Below, piece after piece: positions 17,337-25,936 of a stretch of DNA of 64,000 bases; the stretch's first letter is position 1, and the number at the start of each line of letters is the position of its first letter. The position numbers and the translations under genes were made by a program. The notes under the pieces are model-generated. The model was not told where the DNA came from. It saw only the letters and a list, made by a program, of their open reading frames with translations, and did not search any database. The DNA comes from Bdellovibrionia bacterium (lineage in GTDB: Bacteria > Bdellovibrionota > Bdellovibrionia > Bdellovibrionales > JAGQZY01): positions 62,001 to 126,000 of the forward strand of contig JAUHWH010000001.1 of assembly GCA_030424715.1 (NCBI GenBank), read 5' to 3'.

Positions 17337-17687
17337 GTGAATGTAAAAAAACTTATAAGACCTATTATCATTTTAGCTGGTGTGGCGACGGCAGCCGTTC
17401 TGATCACAAAGACTGCAACACGCTCAGGTCACGGCGATGAATCTCTTGCCACCGCAAAGACAACACTTAAAACAGTCAGTGAAGCGCTGATGACTCACCA
17501 AGTGCAATTTCAACGTTACCCTGACTCACTCGACGAGTTGGGAGAACTATCGCTCTCGGATGACGTAGTTCTTCAGTATCAAGCCGAGCCTGGTGGGTTT
17601 AGACTCACGGCTAAGATTAAAGATTCTGATGTCTCGGTGTCAATGGATCACAATGATGTGATCACCACCTCATTAGACAATCCATAA
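17337..17687 (+). CDS. Small single-TM protein, pseudopilin-G-like layout
   Basis: A 116-residue protein with one N-terminal TM (LIRPIIILAGVATAAVLIT), then a helix and a short segment VSEALMTHQVQFQRYPDSLDEL that resembles the helix and RYP turn of type II secretion major pseudopilins (GspG). It lacks the prepilin G|FTLIE cleavage motif, so it is not a normal pseudopilin. The GTG start is chosen from SD AAAGG 7 nt upstream. It is the last gene before the terminator at 17763. The assignment is weak. Confidence 0.5.
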   Translation: MNVKKLIRPIIILAGVATAAVLITKTATRSGHGDESLATAKTTLKTVSEALMTHQVQFQRYPDSLDELGELSLSDDVVLQYQAEPGGFRLTAKIKDSDVSVSMDHNDVITTSLDNP

Positions 17688-17762
17688 CGTCAAAATCAAC
17701 CGCTGCGGGTTGATCTCGTTGGTCTTCATACAAATTGAGGAGTTTGAGGTGTGAGCTTGCAC

Positions 17763-17799
17763 ACCCCAAGAAGTTTTATTGGGGTTGTTTGTCTTTTTT
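17763..17799 (+). terminator. Rho-independent terminator
   Basis: ACCCCAA (17763-17769) pairs with TTGGGGT (17779-17785), followed by a T-rich run (TGTTTGTCTTTTTT). It closes the plus-strand genes ending at 17687 and runs into the 3' end of the convergent TolR-like gene. A second hairpin, GGTGTG/CACACC, lies just upstream. Confidence 0.6.
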
Positions 17800-18378
17800 A
17801 GGCGTCACGGCAAAGTTAATCAGTGAAGCGCCGGCTTCCGTGATAGTGTACATCACTTTCTTGACCGTTAAAAAGTCGATGTCTTTATCGGCCTGCATAG
17901 TCACCCGGCCATAGGCATACCTTTTGGCACGCTCCTGGTCTCGCTCTTCTTCAGTCATATCCATCGGGTTTTTGTTCTGCCCCATAGCGCCTTTAAGAGC
18001 ATTTTTTAGGCCACTTTCCATTTCGACCTTCTTCTCTTCAATGGCTCTTTTAAGTCCCTCTTGTAGAGGCTCGATCAACCAATGCTCCTGCTCCTTGACA
18101 GTCTCGAAGTCGGCAACCGCAACGTCATCCAAAAAGATTTCGTCTTGGGTCACCACGACCACATGAGCGGGTCGTAACTTTTTTACCGCCGTTGCTTCAG
18201 GGAGAGGGACTGACTTCTTTAACTGGATCTCTTCAACCCGATAGTTCTGCAACAGGAACACCGCAAGAACGGTGAACATATCAACCATGGCCGTTAGCGA
18301 GAGAACAACGACCAAACTTTTTTTGCTCGCACTCATGTGTCCACGACGATTGCGTTTACCGGGGGCATATATTGCCAT
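17776..18378 (-). CDS. ExbD/TolR-family motor subunit (AglS/AglQ-like)
   Basis: A 200-residue inner-membrane protein with a cytoplasmic N terminus and one TM (VVLSLTAMVDMFTVLAVFLL). Its Asp in AMVDMF is where ExbD/TolR proteins carry the proton-accepting residue. A long periplasmic part follows. Its start abuts the stop of the first TolR-like gene. A TolQ-like protein with two TolR-like partners in one operon matches the Myxococcus AglRQS motor, which drives gliding through the Glt complex. Last gene of the ten-gene run. Confidence 0.85.
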   Translation of the reverse strand: MAIYAPGKRNRRGHMSASKKSLVVVLSLTAMVDMFTVLAVFLLQNYRVEEIQLKKSVPLPEATAVKKLRPAHVVVVTQDEIFLDDVAVADFETVKEQEHWLIEPLQEGLKRAIEEKKVEMESGLKNALKGAMGQNKNPMDMTEEERDQERAKRYAYGRVTMQADKDIDFLTVKKVMYTITEAGASLINFAVTPKKDKQPQ

Positions 18379-18854
18379 TACTGTGCTCCTCCAGTTGCCA
18401 CCGACACAGCGGGAAAGCCTGCCTGCAACAACATGTCCATACTCTGAATAAGGTAATCATACTTCAATTGCTCTTCAACAGTCACAACAGCGTCCACTTT
18501 GTCGGGATAAGCTTGCTTGATGTTCTCGAGCTTTGTTTTGAGTTCTGCTTTATCGTACTCACCATTAACCTTATCAATGGTGTAGTTCTGTTTTCCGATG
18601 ACGACTCGATAGCCTGTTTCTTTAACATCCAACCGAAAAGGCACATCCGCATTGGGAGGCGGCGGAGGTGTTTCTTCGGTATTCTGTTTGCCGTAAATCG
18701 AGCTACCTAGCTTAATCATAGAAACCTGCGTCCACACAGCCGTGATCAATAGGAATGTGATCATAACACTCATGAGATCAATAAAGGGAACCAAGTTTAA
18801 ATCGAAACTGGCTTCCCGTTTATTCCCACTTCCACTATCACTGACTTGTGCCAT
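18378..18854 (-). CDS. ExbD/TolR-family motor subunit
   Basis: A 158-residue bitopic protein with the classic ExbD N terminus: LNLVPFIDLMSVMITFLLIT, where the Asp in PFID is the proton-carrying residue. A short Pro-rich segment (EETPPPPPNADVPFRL) follows the TM. The periplasmic domain has the TolR-like pattern up to LLQAGFPAVSVAT. It lies 20 bp downstream of the TolQ-like gene and overlaps the next TolR-like gene by 1 bp. It would form a PMF-driven stator with the TolQ-like protein. Confidence 0.9.
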   Translation of the reverse strand: MAQVSDSGSGNKREASFDLNLVPFIDLMSVMITFLLITAVWTQVSMIKLGSSIYGKQNTEETPPPPPNADVPFRLDVKETGYRVVIGKQNYTIDKVNGEYDKAELKTKLENIKQAYPDKVDAVVTVEEQLKYDYLIQSMDMLLQAGFPAVSVATGGAQ

Positions 18855-18874
18855 ACGCTTTACCTAAAACCTTT

Positions 18875-19561
18875 CTATGACTTGATTTTATCTCTGTTTG
18901 AAGCCACGAGATTAATCAAACTCATGCTACTTTCTGTCATTTCGTTAAGAATCAACGAGATTCTATGTTGAAAGATACCAAAGGTTGCAATGGCAAGCAC
19001 TGCCACCATCAGACCAAAGGCCGTACAGTTAAGAGCTTCTGAAATACCTTTGGAGAGAAGTTCTGCTTTCTTAGCATCATCGGCTGAAGACACCCCTCGA
19101 AAGGCAGTGATCATACCAATGATTGTTCCAACCAGCCCAATCAAAGTGGACAAGTTACCAAAAACTGCAAGAAACGAAACCCAGCCCTCAACACGAGGCG
19201 TGTCTCTTAGAACAGCGGCGTCCATAGCCACTTGAATCTCTTCATCCGGCCTTTTGTTCATCACCTGAACTAAACCCGCTTTTAAAACATTGGTGAGCGG
19301 CGATGGCTTGCTGTCGCAATAAGCGATGGCTTGTTGAATGTCTCCACGTAAGATCATGCCAAAAAGATTTTCATTGAAATCCTTTTTATCAACACTGGCA
19401 TGCTTAAGAGCCATAATTTGTTTAATTATTACGACAATGGTCAAAATACCAATGAACGCAATAAAGTACATCGCTGTGCCACCCTCTTCGAATGCGCGCA
19501 ACACAAAATTCTGTGTCTCCTCATTCGCTAAGACTTCTGTCATTGTTTCGGTTTCTTCCAC
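18875..19561 (-). CDS. MotA/TolQ/ExbB-family proton channel (AglR-like)
   Basis: A 228-residue polytopic inner-membrane protein with three TMs: FIAFIGILTIVVIIKQI, then VEGWVSFLAVFGNLSTLIGLVGTIIGMI, which is the conserved TolQ/ExbB channel segment, and LNCTAFGLMVAVLAIATFGIF. Together with the two TolR-like proteins it makes a PMF-driven motor. The downstream order TolQ, TolR, TolR and the upstream GltG-like gene point to the Agl-Glt machine rather than to Tol-Pal or TonB. It lies 19 bp after the GltG-like gene. Confidence 0.92.
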   Translation of the reverse strand: MEETETMTEVLANEETQNFVLRAFEEGGTAMYFIAFIGILTIVVIIKQIMALKHASVDKKDFNENLFGMILRGDIQQAIAYCDSKPSPLTNVLKAGLVQVMNKRPDEEIQVAMDAAVLRDTPRVEGWVSFLAVFGNLSTLIGLVGTIIGMITAFRGVSSADDAKKAELLSKGISEALNCTAFGLMVAVLAIATFGIFQHRISLILNEMTESSMSLINLVASNRDKIKS

Positions 19562-19580
19562 TTTTAACCTCCCATTATTA

Positions 19581-21641
19581 TCACTTAGCTGCGAAGGCTA
19601 AGGGATAAAGTACATTTACGACTTGATTTCTTGGAGGCTCAGGGAACCTCCATGTTTTTAATCTATTTAATATACAGCCGGCCACTGCTCGGCTTTTCAA
19701 TGACGAATCACCCCAGTTGACAGAAGGTCGCCCGACCACTCGACCTAGCTCACCGATATCAAAGTTTAACTTTAAGATACCTGCTAAGTTGGGGTTTTGA
19801 TTAAGCTCACGCTCGTAACAAGAACGAATGGCTCTTTGATTATCATAAAAGACCTTACGAATACCCTCGCGATCGATTTGACCACTAAACTCTTCGCCGG
19901 CGCCACCGGGAATGATAGAGACCGCTTTACGATCACCCAACCCGGAACTTCCGAAACCACCGGCTCCAAGTCCCTTGCCGCCTTTGCTTAAACCGGAGAC
20001 ACCCACGTTGGATTTTCCGCTTCCACCCGCGCCGGTGTCTTTGAATTTAGACCCCAAACCTTCGCCCGGACGGTCTTCAGCAAAGCCTGCCGTACCCGAG
20101 GCCTGGTCAGCAAGACCGGCCAACTCTCCGCTTCCGGAGTAGGACTTATCAATACGATTGTTACGGCCGCCACTTCCAAAGGCACTAAAGATACCAGAGT
20201 CTTTTAGCTTTCTTTCGGATTGCGCTTGAGCCCCAGCCTTGTTTGCTGTCTTGACCGCGCCCCCCTGCTTAACAGAAGTTACCTGATTAGACTTTTTACC
20301 ATCTTTCGGACGCATGGCTCGTGGGCTCGAATCACGGCCACTACCCTTGGCTCGCGCTTGCTTACCGGCTCGAGCGACCTTAGTGGTGCGCTTGCGCTTG
20401 GTTTTTTTGTCCATATTTAAAGTCACCTTTTTCTTTTTAGGCTTTTCTTTGGTGAGCTTTAAAACTTTTTTTATCTTCTTAACCACTTTCTTCTTTGGCT
20501 TTTCAGGTGGTGGCAGCTTGATCTTGGCTTGCGGTGGTGGCTTCGGTGGATTGGTGATGATCAAAGCGGTTCGAAACTCCTCTTCATCGGGCATTTCCAA
20601 CTTATCCAATCGATTGAGTGCCACCCACAAAGACAGAATTCCAGAGAGAACGATAGCCAACAATATTGCTAAAAAACCATTGCTGGAGAGATCCAGAAAA
20701 GGGACTACCACTGGTTTAGGAGCTTGCGAAGCATAACGAACAATAATTTCGACCTCTTCGCCCAATTGAATGCGCGCCATCTCTCCTTGCTGAAGAGCCA
20801 CACTTTGCCCGTTACCACGACCAATCCCTGACAACTGGTTGAACGGGGTGGTTTGTTGGTCACTGATCAATACCCCTTCCATCCCAGGGTAGAGCATGAT
20901 CTGCACTTGATTGTTTATTTGAAGTAACGGCGCCTTGTTCACGTTTGACGAAAGTAAAGGAACCATCACATCACAAGAAGGATGAGTCCCCACGGTCACT
21001 GGACCATTCTCAGAAAAATGATTGGCTGATATCACACGTTCACGCCATGCCACCAAAACTTCAACACTCGTGCCTTTGGTGGGACGAATGAATTCGTTAA
21101 TATTTTTATACGAGCTGATAGGTGCAAAGGTGTTGCGGCTGTAAGGAGACCCCTTACCCACGAATGCAGTACCCGATTCAGCCTGCACAGCGGCTTCTTG
21201 CGGGGTCACTCCGGCACCGGCGTTACCAGCCCCATCATTGGGCAAGCTACTGCTAGAACCGGCATTGTCGGAGGGTGCATCGATAGCACTAATCTCTATA
21301 CTTTCGGTGTTATCGTCGTTGATGACGGTTGGGGCCGCCACGGCCTCTTGCAAAAAGAACTCGATGGTGAATTCACCCAACACAATCTTGTCACCGGGCT
21401 TGATTTCAGCCTCTAAAATTTTATCAGAATTTTTATAGGTGCCCTTTTCAGAACCGAGGTCACATAAAAAGTACTTGTCGTCTCTCTTTTCGATACAAGC
21501 ATGCACAGGAGAGGCGTCACCGGATAGTAAAACTTGTGTGTCGGCCTCAGAGGAGCCGAGGACAAAGCGCTCTTGATTGAGTTTCTTTTCGTCAATCAGC
21601 TGCCCGCCCTTATAAATTTTAAGAACCACCATATGAGTCAA
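19581..21641 (-). CDS. FHA - TM - TonB-type (AgmX/PglI C-terminal) protein, GltG-like
   Basis: A 686-residue bitopic protein. The N-terminal FHA domain is at about 27-95 (LGSSEADTQVLL, CDLGSEKGTYKN) and a second less clear beta domain at about 190-305. The TM is at 322-341, followed by a TonB-like Pro/Lys stretch (365-395), a long basic then Gly/Ser-rich periplasmic linker, and a C-terminal AgmX/PglI-type domain (REGIRKVFYDNQRAIRSCYE). This is the architecture of Myxococcus GltG (PglI), which links the AglRQS motor to outer components. The start is TTG with SD GGAG 6-7 nt upstream. The FHA domain implies control by a Thr kinase. Confidence 0.85.
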   Translation of the reverse strand: MTHMVVLKIYKGGQLIDEKKLNQERFVLGSSEADTQVLLSGDASPVHACIEKRDDKYFLCDLGSEKGTYKNSDKILEAEIKPGDKIVLGEFTIEFFLQEAVAAPTVINDDNTESIEISAIDAPSDNAGSSSSLPNDGAGNAGAGVTPQEAAVQAESGTAFVGKGSPYSRNTFAPISSYKNINEFIRPTKGTSVEVLVAWRERVISANHFSENGPVTVGTHPSCDVMVPLLSSNVNKAPLLQINNQVQIMLYPGMEGVLISDQQTTPFNQLSGIGRGNGQSVALQQGEMARIQLGEEVEIIVRYASQAPKPVVVPFLDLSSNGFLAILLAIVLSGILSLWVALNRLDKLEMPDEEEFRTALIITNPPKPPPQAKIKLPPPEKPKKKVVKKIKKVLKLTKEKPKKKKVTLNMDKKTKRKRTTKVARAGKQARAKGSGRDSSPRAMRPKDGKKSNQVTSVKQGGAVKTANKAGAQAQSERKLKDSGIFSAFGSGGRNNRIDKSYSGSGELAGLADQASGTAGFAEDRPGEGLGSKFKDTGAGGSGKSNVGVSGLSKGGKGLGAGGFGSSGLGDRKAVSIIPGGAGEEFSGQIDREGIRKVFYDNQRAIRSCYERELNQNPNLAGILKLNFDIGELGRVVGRPSVNWGDSSLKSRAVAGCILNRLKTWRFPEPPRNQVVNVLYPLAFAAK

Positions 21642-21644
21642 AAC

Positions 21645-21941
21645 TTACTCCTTCTCCGGTTTCTTCAGCTGAATTCTGCTACCCTCTTCAATATCGGTCG
21701 CTGTTTCTCGCATTTCTGGCAAAAAGTTTTCACGCAACCGGATAAGGCGCTTGTAGTTGAATTGCTTTTTTTGCAAAAGGTAAAGTAAGTCGGGCTTTTG
21801 ATTTTGCCCTTTAATCAACTGATCTTCGAAGTTAACCGTCGTTCGCTTAGGCTTGCCTTGAGTCGACTTCTGGGCAAACGCACCAATAGACAAGAATAGA
21901 ATAACGATGAATGAGAGAAAAATAGTCACTATACGAATCAT
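21645..21941 (-). CDS. Small exported basic protein of the Agl-Glt-like cluster
   Basis: A 98-residue protein with a signal peptide (IVTIFLSFIVILFLSIGAFA) and a short, highly charged mature part (PKRTTVNFEDQLIKGQNQKP onward). It overlaps the upstream TPR lipoprotein gene by 4 bp (ATGA) and is separated from the GltG-like gene by 3 bp, so expression is tightly coupled. No domain recognised. Its fixed place between the TPR lipoprotein and the TonB-type protein suggests a periplasmic accessory of the machine. Confidence 0.7.
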   Translation of the reverse strand: MIRIVTIFLSFIVILFLSIGAFAQKSTQGKPKRTTVNFEDQLIKGQNQKPDLLYLLQKKQFNYKRLIRLRENFLPEMRETATDIEEGSRIQLKKPEKE

Positions 21942-22765
21942 TTTGCTGCTGCTACCTTACGCTGTAAATCCTTTATCTTTCTCAGCACATATTTGTCATT
22001 GGGATTTAAAAATTCAATCTTATTAACAATCTGCCGAGCTTTTTCATATTTTTTCATATATTCAACTAACAAGATAGCATAATTTAAATTGGTCGAGATA
22101 TTTCGAGAGTCTCTCGCCAATGCTTTCTCGTATACTTTCTGCGCATCCTCGTACTGTCCTTGAGTCCGCAGGACGATAGCATAGTTATTTGCTACGATAT
22201 TGTTCTCCGACATTCTTGAGTAGGAGTCTTCAACCAAAGGCTCGGCCTCAACATAGTCCATGTACTTGACGTAGATACTACCCAAGTTGGCCTGGACCAC
22301 AGGGTTGTTTCTTTGCAAGTCATGAGCTTTCTTAAAGCTCAGTAGAGCAGACTCAAGATTGTCTTCTCGTAAAAGGATGACACCAATATTATTAAAAAGG
22401 CCCGGCTCGTCGGGGTGTTTCTCAAGAGCTTTTTCAAACATAATTCTCGCCGCTCCGAATTCTCTTTGGTCCATGTGGTGGATACCCAAGATGGAGAGAG
22501 CCCGTAAGTCGTATTCATCTTTTGAGAGAATTTTGGCGGCCTCTGACAACAGTTCACGATGACGCTTGGCCTTGTACAAGGTTCGAAGCTTGGAATGTGA
22601 ACCACCCACCTTCTCTTGGCGCTCCGCTAACTCTTGCTTCTCTTCGGCATCAAGGTTGACCTTCGCCTCCTCACCGGACGAATCTCCGCTCTTGTCACCG
22701 GTCTGGCAAGAGACGAGTAAGAACAGACCCAAAAGCAATGCTGATAAGATTTTCATTTTTCTCAT
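21938..22765 (-). CDS. TPR lipoprotein (AglT/GltE-like)
   Basis: A 275-residue predicted lipoprotein with lipobox LVSC (Cys 20), followed by an acidic linker and about five TPR units (for example AARIMFEKALEKHPDEPGLF and DAQKVYEKALARDSRNISTN). In Myxococcus the gliding complex contains a TPR lipoprotein, AglT/GltE, and the cluster position fits. TPRs would scaffold the periplasmic part. It lies 2 bp downstream of the large TPR gene and overlaps the small gene after it. Confidence 0.82.
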   Translation of the reverse strand: MRKMKILSALLLGLFLLVSCQTGDKSGDSSGEEAKVNLDAEEKQELAERQEKVGGSHSKLRTLYKAKRHRELLSEAAKILSKDEYDLRALSILGIHHMDQREFGAARIMFEKALEKHPDEPGLFNNIGVILLREDNLESALLSFKKAHDLQRNNPVVQANLGSIYVKYMDYVEAEPLVEDSYSRMSENNIVANNYAIVLRTQGQYEDAQKVYEKALARDSRNISTNLNYAILLVEYMKKYEKARQIVNKIEFLNPNDKYVLRKIKDLQRKVAAAK

Positions 22766-22767
22766 GC

Positions 22768-25700
22768 TTATATCCCCATCATATCGACAATCTGCCCGAC
22801 GTCGTTGACTTCACCAGCGTTCTTGAACCCTTCGGGGTCAAGACGATACAGAGCTTCCGCACTGTCTAACATCGCATCACCATAGGCTTTGAGGGCCAAA
22901 CCTTTGTTAAAGGCGTTGCGGTAGCCCGCTATTGCCTTGATATTAAACTCGTTGGCCTGTTGCTTGGCCATGTCTAAGAACTGCTTTCGTACATCGCCCT
23001 TGGCATACTCCTTCGGCACAGGAATGTTTTTAAAGGTCTGGCTGATGATCTCGTTAGACTCGGCATCGGCTGCGAGTGCCGCAACAACCATCGGCCCGTA
23101 GTCATACTTAATCACCTTGGCCATGTCTTTCACCAAGCGCTTTTGAATGGCCTGCATGTTACTCAAGCCTTTTGTGATCGAAGCATCCGTATTACCGAGC
23201 TTGGTCCGTCGCATTTCACTGAGCAGCTCTCGAGAAATACGAAACTGGGATTGCGCCGCATATTTGGCCCCCAACTTCATCCCACGCGAGGTGTTGTTCA
23301 CTACCCGAATGACCTTATTGTGCCATTCGATCGCCTTTCTCACATTGCGAATCTTCGAGTAGAAGTCTGCGATATGAAAGTGAGCCTTGATCATGCGGTC
23401 AAGATTAGGGGAATTAGACTTTATAAAGGCATCGTACTGATAAATTGCTTTAGACCACATCTTTTGTCGACGATACATCTCCGCCTTCGCCCAGGCAGCC
23501 TCTTGTACACCCTTGTTTTTTACTTTATCTAGATTGGCGTAGAGGTTGTAAACTTGGAATGCCTTTTTGTACTCATTAAGGGCATCCCAAATTACAGCAG
23601 CGTTAAACAAAGCATTGATAGCCTTAGGCCCCTTTGCATTGCGACCATAGGATTCGTAGTGAATAGCGGCTTCTCTCAGCTGCCCTAACTTTTTGTAAAC
23701 AGATCCAAGGCTGTTCCTTGCATCTTGCTTGAGACTTAGAATGGCCTTACGCCCTGGCTTGGCAATGACCTGCTTGTACATTCGAATCGAGTCAAAAATA
23801 GCTCCCGCTTTGGCAAAGTTGGTCGCCGCATTGAAAAGCGCCGAATGGGCTTGGTCAGATCGTGGGTTGGCGGCTGCGAACGCCTCAAAGGCCTTGGCCG
23901 CTTTCAAGTTATTACCCGAATTTGAGAATTTATCAGCCACCAAAAACTTAGCTTTTTGCAAGTTAACCTTTAGCTCTTTTCCGTAAGGAGAATTAGCAAT
24001 AGTCGGGTTTGCCAAAAACTCAAGACCTTCTTTTTGGTACAAATCAAGATTGTTCCTAAGTCTGTGGATATCCAAGATGATCTCAGCAGCGATAACGGCA
24101 TCCTTCGACCGTGGACGTTCTTTGATAATCTGTCTCAACACTTTTTGAGAGTCGTCAAACTGATTGTGGGCGTAATAGATGGTTCCCAAACGTCTTTTGA
24201 TCTCAAGCGCCTTCTCTCCTCTCGGAAAGTTTTTCAGGTAGATTAGTGCGGACCGTTCAAAAGCTTTTACGCTCGGGTCCAGTGGAATTTGCTCAAGCTT
24301 GTTTGAGAGACTGCTCCGACGAGCTTCCATCACTTTATTTGACGGAATGCCTTTTTCGCGGGCCAAAACGTTATTGGTAACGGCCTTCTCAAAGTACTTG
24401 CTCTTTTTGTCCGTTAAAGCCACACGCTCATACTGTTGAGCGGCTCCAGCGTAGTCGCGCAGATCATAAAGCAGCTCTCCGTAGAAAAAGAGCATTTCGC
24501 TATAGTTTTTTGCACCCTTAAAATAGGTCAGATACATCTTGTAAGAGCCCGCGGCGAGCTTTTTGGAGTAGTCCGTCCGAGCATTGAGTGCTTGTTGGTG
24601 CAACTGGAGGGTTGAATTTCGCAGCGTACTCTCTTGAAGTTCAAAGTTCTCACTGATGACCTTGGGATTGCCCTTATTAGCATCGGCCCAACTGCTTCCA
24701 GCGCCAAACTGATCCAACCATACGGCCAACTCTTTACGAAAGGCCTTCACTCGTCCGGTGGAGTTGTAGTCCTGCACCAGTTGATACTGATATTTCGCGG
24801 CCTCGGGCGCAGTAGGGTTGAGGGATATCAACTGCTTAAAAAGATAGTGTGCCGCAGTCAAATTACCAGCGTAAGAGTACCGGTACGCCAATTGCTCAAT
24901 CATCGCTAACGATCTTTTTTCACTACGAGCGATATCGTAGAAGTCATCATAGGCTTGTTTATAACGACCGGTTTGTTCATAAAAAGATACGAAGTCACCG
25001 ACCGCTTCTTTTGCCAGTCGCATTTTATCAACCGCACGCGTCCCTTCGACGGCCTCTTCTGAGCGGCTACCACGAGAGATCTTAATTACTTTTGTTAAAG
25101 TGGAAAGAGCCGTTTTGTAAGCCCCACCCCGATAGTAACACCAAGATGCTTTATAGAGCGCAAAAGTGAACAGTCGGGATCGACGCTGATCAACAACCTT
25201 CATATACTCAGCAAGAGCCTTTTTCCATTGCTCTTTCTCGAAGTAATACTCGCCTAAAGCAAAGTGAGACTCACTGACGTACACGCTGTTCGGAAAACGT
25301 CGGGTGAGTTGAAGATAGTACTTCTCACCTTTTTTCAAGTTTCCAATTTCAAAGTTATTGTACCCGAGAAAGTAAAGGGCCTGAGGCACCTTACGATCTT
25401 TTGGAAAATCACGCACAAACCACTCATACAAACGAAGGGCTCTCTTATGATAGTCTCGAACCTCTCTTCGGCTTGGTGGCCGAGGCTTTACCTTCGTTTT
25501 GCCTTCATTGTAGGCCTTTAGCTTTTTGTCGTAGGCGTCTTGTAATTTAAAATCGATGATTTGAGCTTTTTCAACATAGCGCTCACCCAAGCGAAGCCAG
25601 ATCTCGCCACGACTTCGGCTTCTCTTGTACTGCTTGGAAAGTTTGTAGAGTTTCCGAATTTCTTCATCAACCAGTCGGTTGTACTCGGCCTTTCTTGGAT

Positions 25701-25926
25701 CATCATCATAGATATAGAACTTTTTCGAACTCGGAGGCTTGATTAATCCCACGTTACGAGCACGCACTCGCTTTTTCCTGGTGGCTTTCGCTGGAGGAAT
25801 TTCTGACTTCAGCTTACGAAGCGTCAAGTTGCCCATCTGCTTCCGCTGACGGGATGCTTGGGCAGAGGCCTCTGGACTCAATGAGACTATTGATAACAGG
25901 AGTAGTCCTGCCAGTAGATTTTTCAT
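22768..25926 (-). CDS. Large periplasmic TPR protein (GltD/AgnA-like)
   Basis: A 1052-residue protein with a signal peptide (NLLAGLLLLSIVSLSPEASA) and then TPR-like repeats over most of its length, such as ALYFLGYNNFEIGNLKKGEK and ALAEYMKVVDQRRSRLFTFA. The start at 25926 is chosen from SD AAGGA 7 nt upstream; a start 18 nt earlier would overlap the previous gene. Size, signal and position next to other TPR, TonB-type and barrel genes fit the large periplasmic TPR protein of the Glt complex. The precise orthology is inferred. Confidence 0.8.
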   Translation of the reverse strand: MKNLLAGLLLLSIVSLSPEASAQASRQRKQMGNLTLRKLKSEIPPAKATRKKRVRARNVGLIKPPSSKKFYIYDDDPRKAEYNRLVDEEIRKLYKLSKQYKRSRSRGEIWLRLGERYVEKAQIIDFKLQDAYDKKLKAYNEGKTKVKPRPPSRREVRDYHKRALRLYEWFVRDFPKDRKVPQALYFLGYNNFEIGNLKKGEKYYLQLTRRFPNSVYVSESHFALGEYYFEKEQWKKALAEYMKVVDQRRSRLFTFALYKASWCYYRGGAYKTALSTLTKVIKISRGSRSEEAVEGTRAVDKMRLAKEAVGDFVSFYEQTGRYKQAYDDFYDIARSEKRSLAMIEQLAYRYSYAGNLTAAHYLFKQLISLNPTAPEAAKYQYQLVQDYNSTGRVKAFRKELAVWLDQFGAGSSWADANKGNPKVISENFELQESTLRNSTLQLHQQALNARTDYSKKLAAGSYKMYLTYFKGAKNYSEMLFFYGELLYDLRDYAGAAQQYERVALTDKKSKYFEKAVTNNVLAREKGIPSNKVMEARRSSLSNKLEQIPLDPSVKAFERSALIYLKNFPRGEKALEIKRRLGTIYYAHNQFDDSQKVLRQIIKERPRSKDAVIAAEIILDIHRLRNNLDLYQKEGLEFLANPTIANSPYGKELKVNLQKAKFLVADKFSNSGNNLKAAKAFEAFAAANPRSDQAHSALFNAATNFAKAGAIFDSIRMYKQVIAKPGRKAILSLKQDARNSLGSVYKKLGQLREAAIHYESYGRNAKGPKAINALFNAAVIWDALNEYKKAFQVYNLYANLDKVKNKGVQEAAWAKAEMYRRQKMWSKAIYQYDAFIKSNSPNLDRMIKAHFHIADFYSKIRNVRKAIEWHNKVIRVVNNTSRGMKLGAKYAAQSQFRISRELLSEMRRTKLGNTDASITKGLSNMQAIQKRLVKDMAKVIKYDYGPMVVAALAADAESNEIISQTFKNIPVPKEYAKGDVRKQFLDMAKQQANEFNIKAIAGYRNAFNKGLALKAYGDAMLDSAEALYRLDPEGFKNAGEVNDVGQIVDMMGI

Positions 25927-25936
25927 ACCGCGTTCC

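Noticed and set aside
17337-17687. Type II secretion pseudopilin
   Set aside because: Only the RYP turn and single TM fit; the prepilin cleavage site with Gly before a hydrophobic FTLIE segment is absent and no other T2SS genes are near. Kept only as a layout resemblance.
23143-23532. 129-codon open frame antisense to the large TPR gene
   Set aside because: It is fully inside a strongly supported coding region, with no SD or family; similar shadow frames occur throughout the window.
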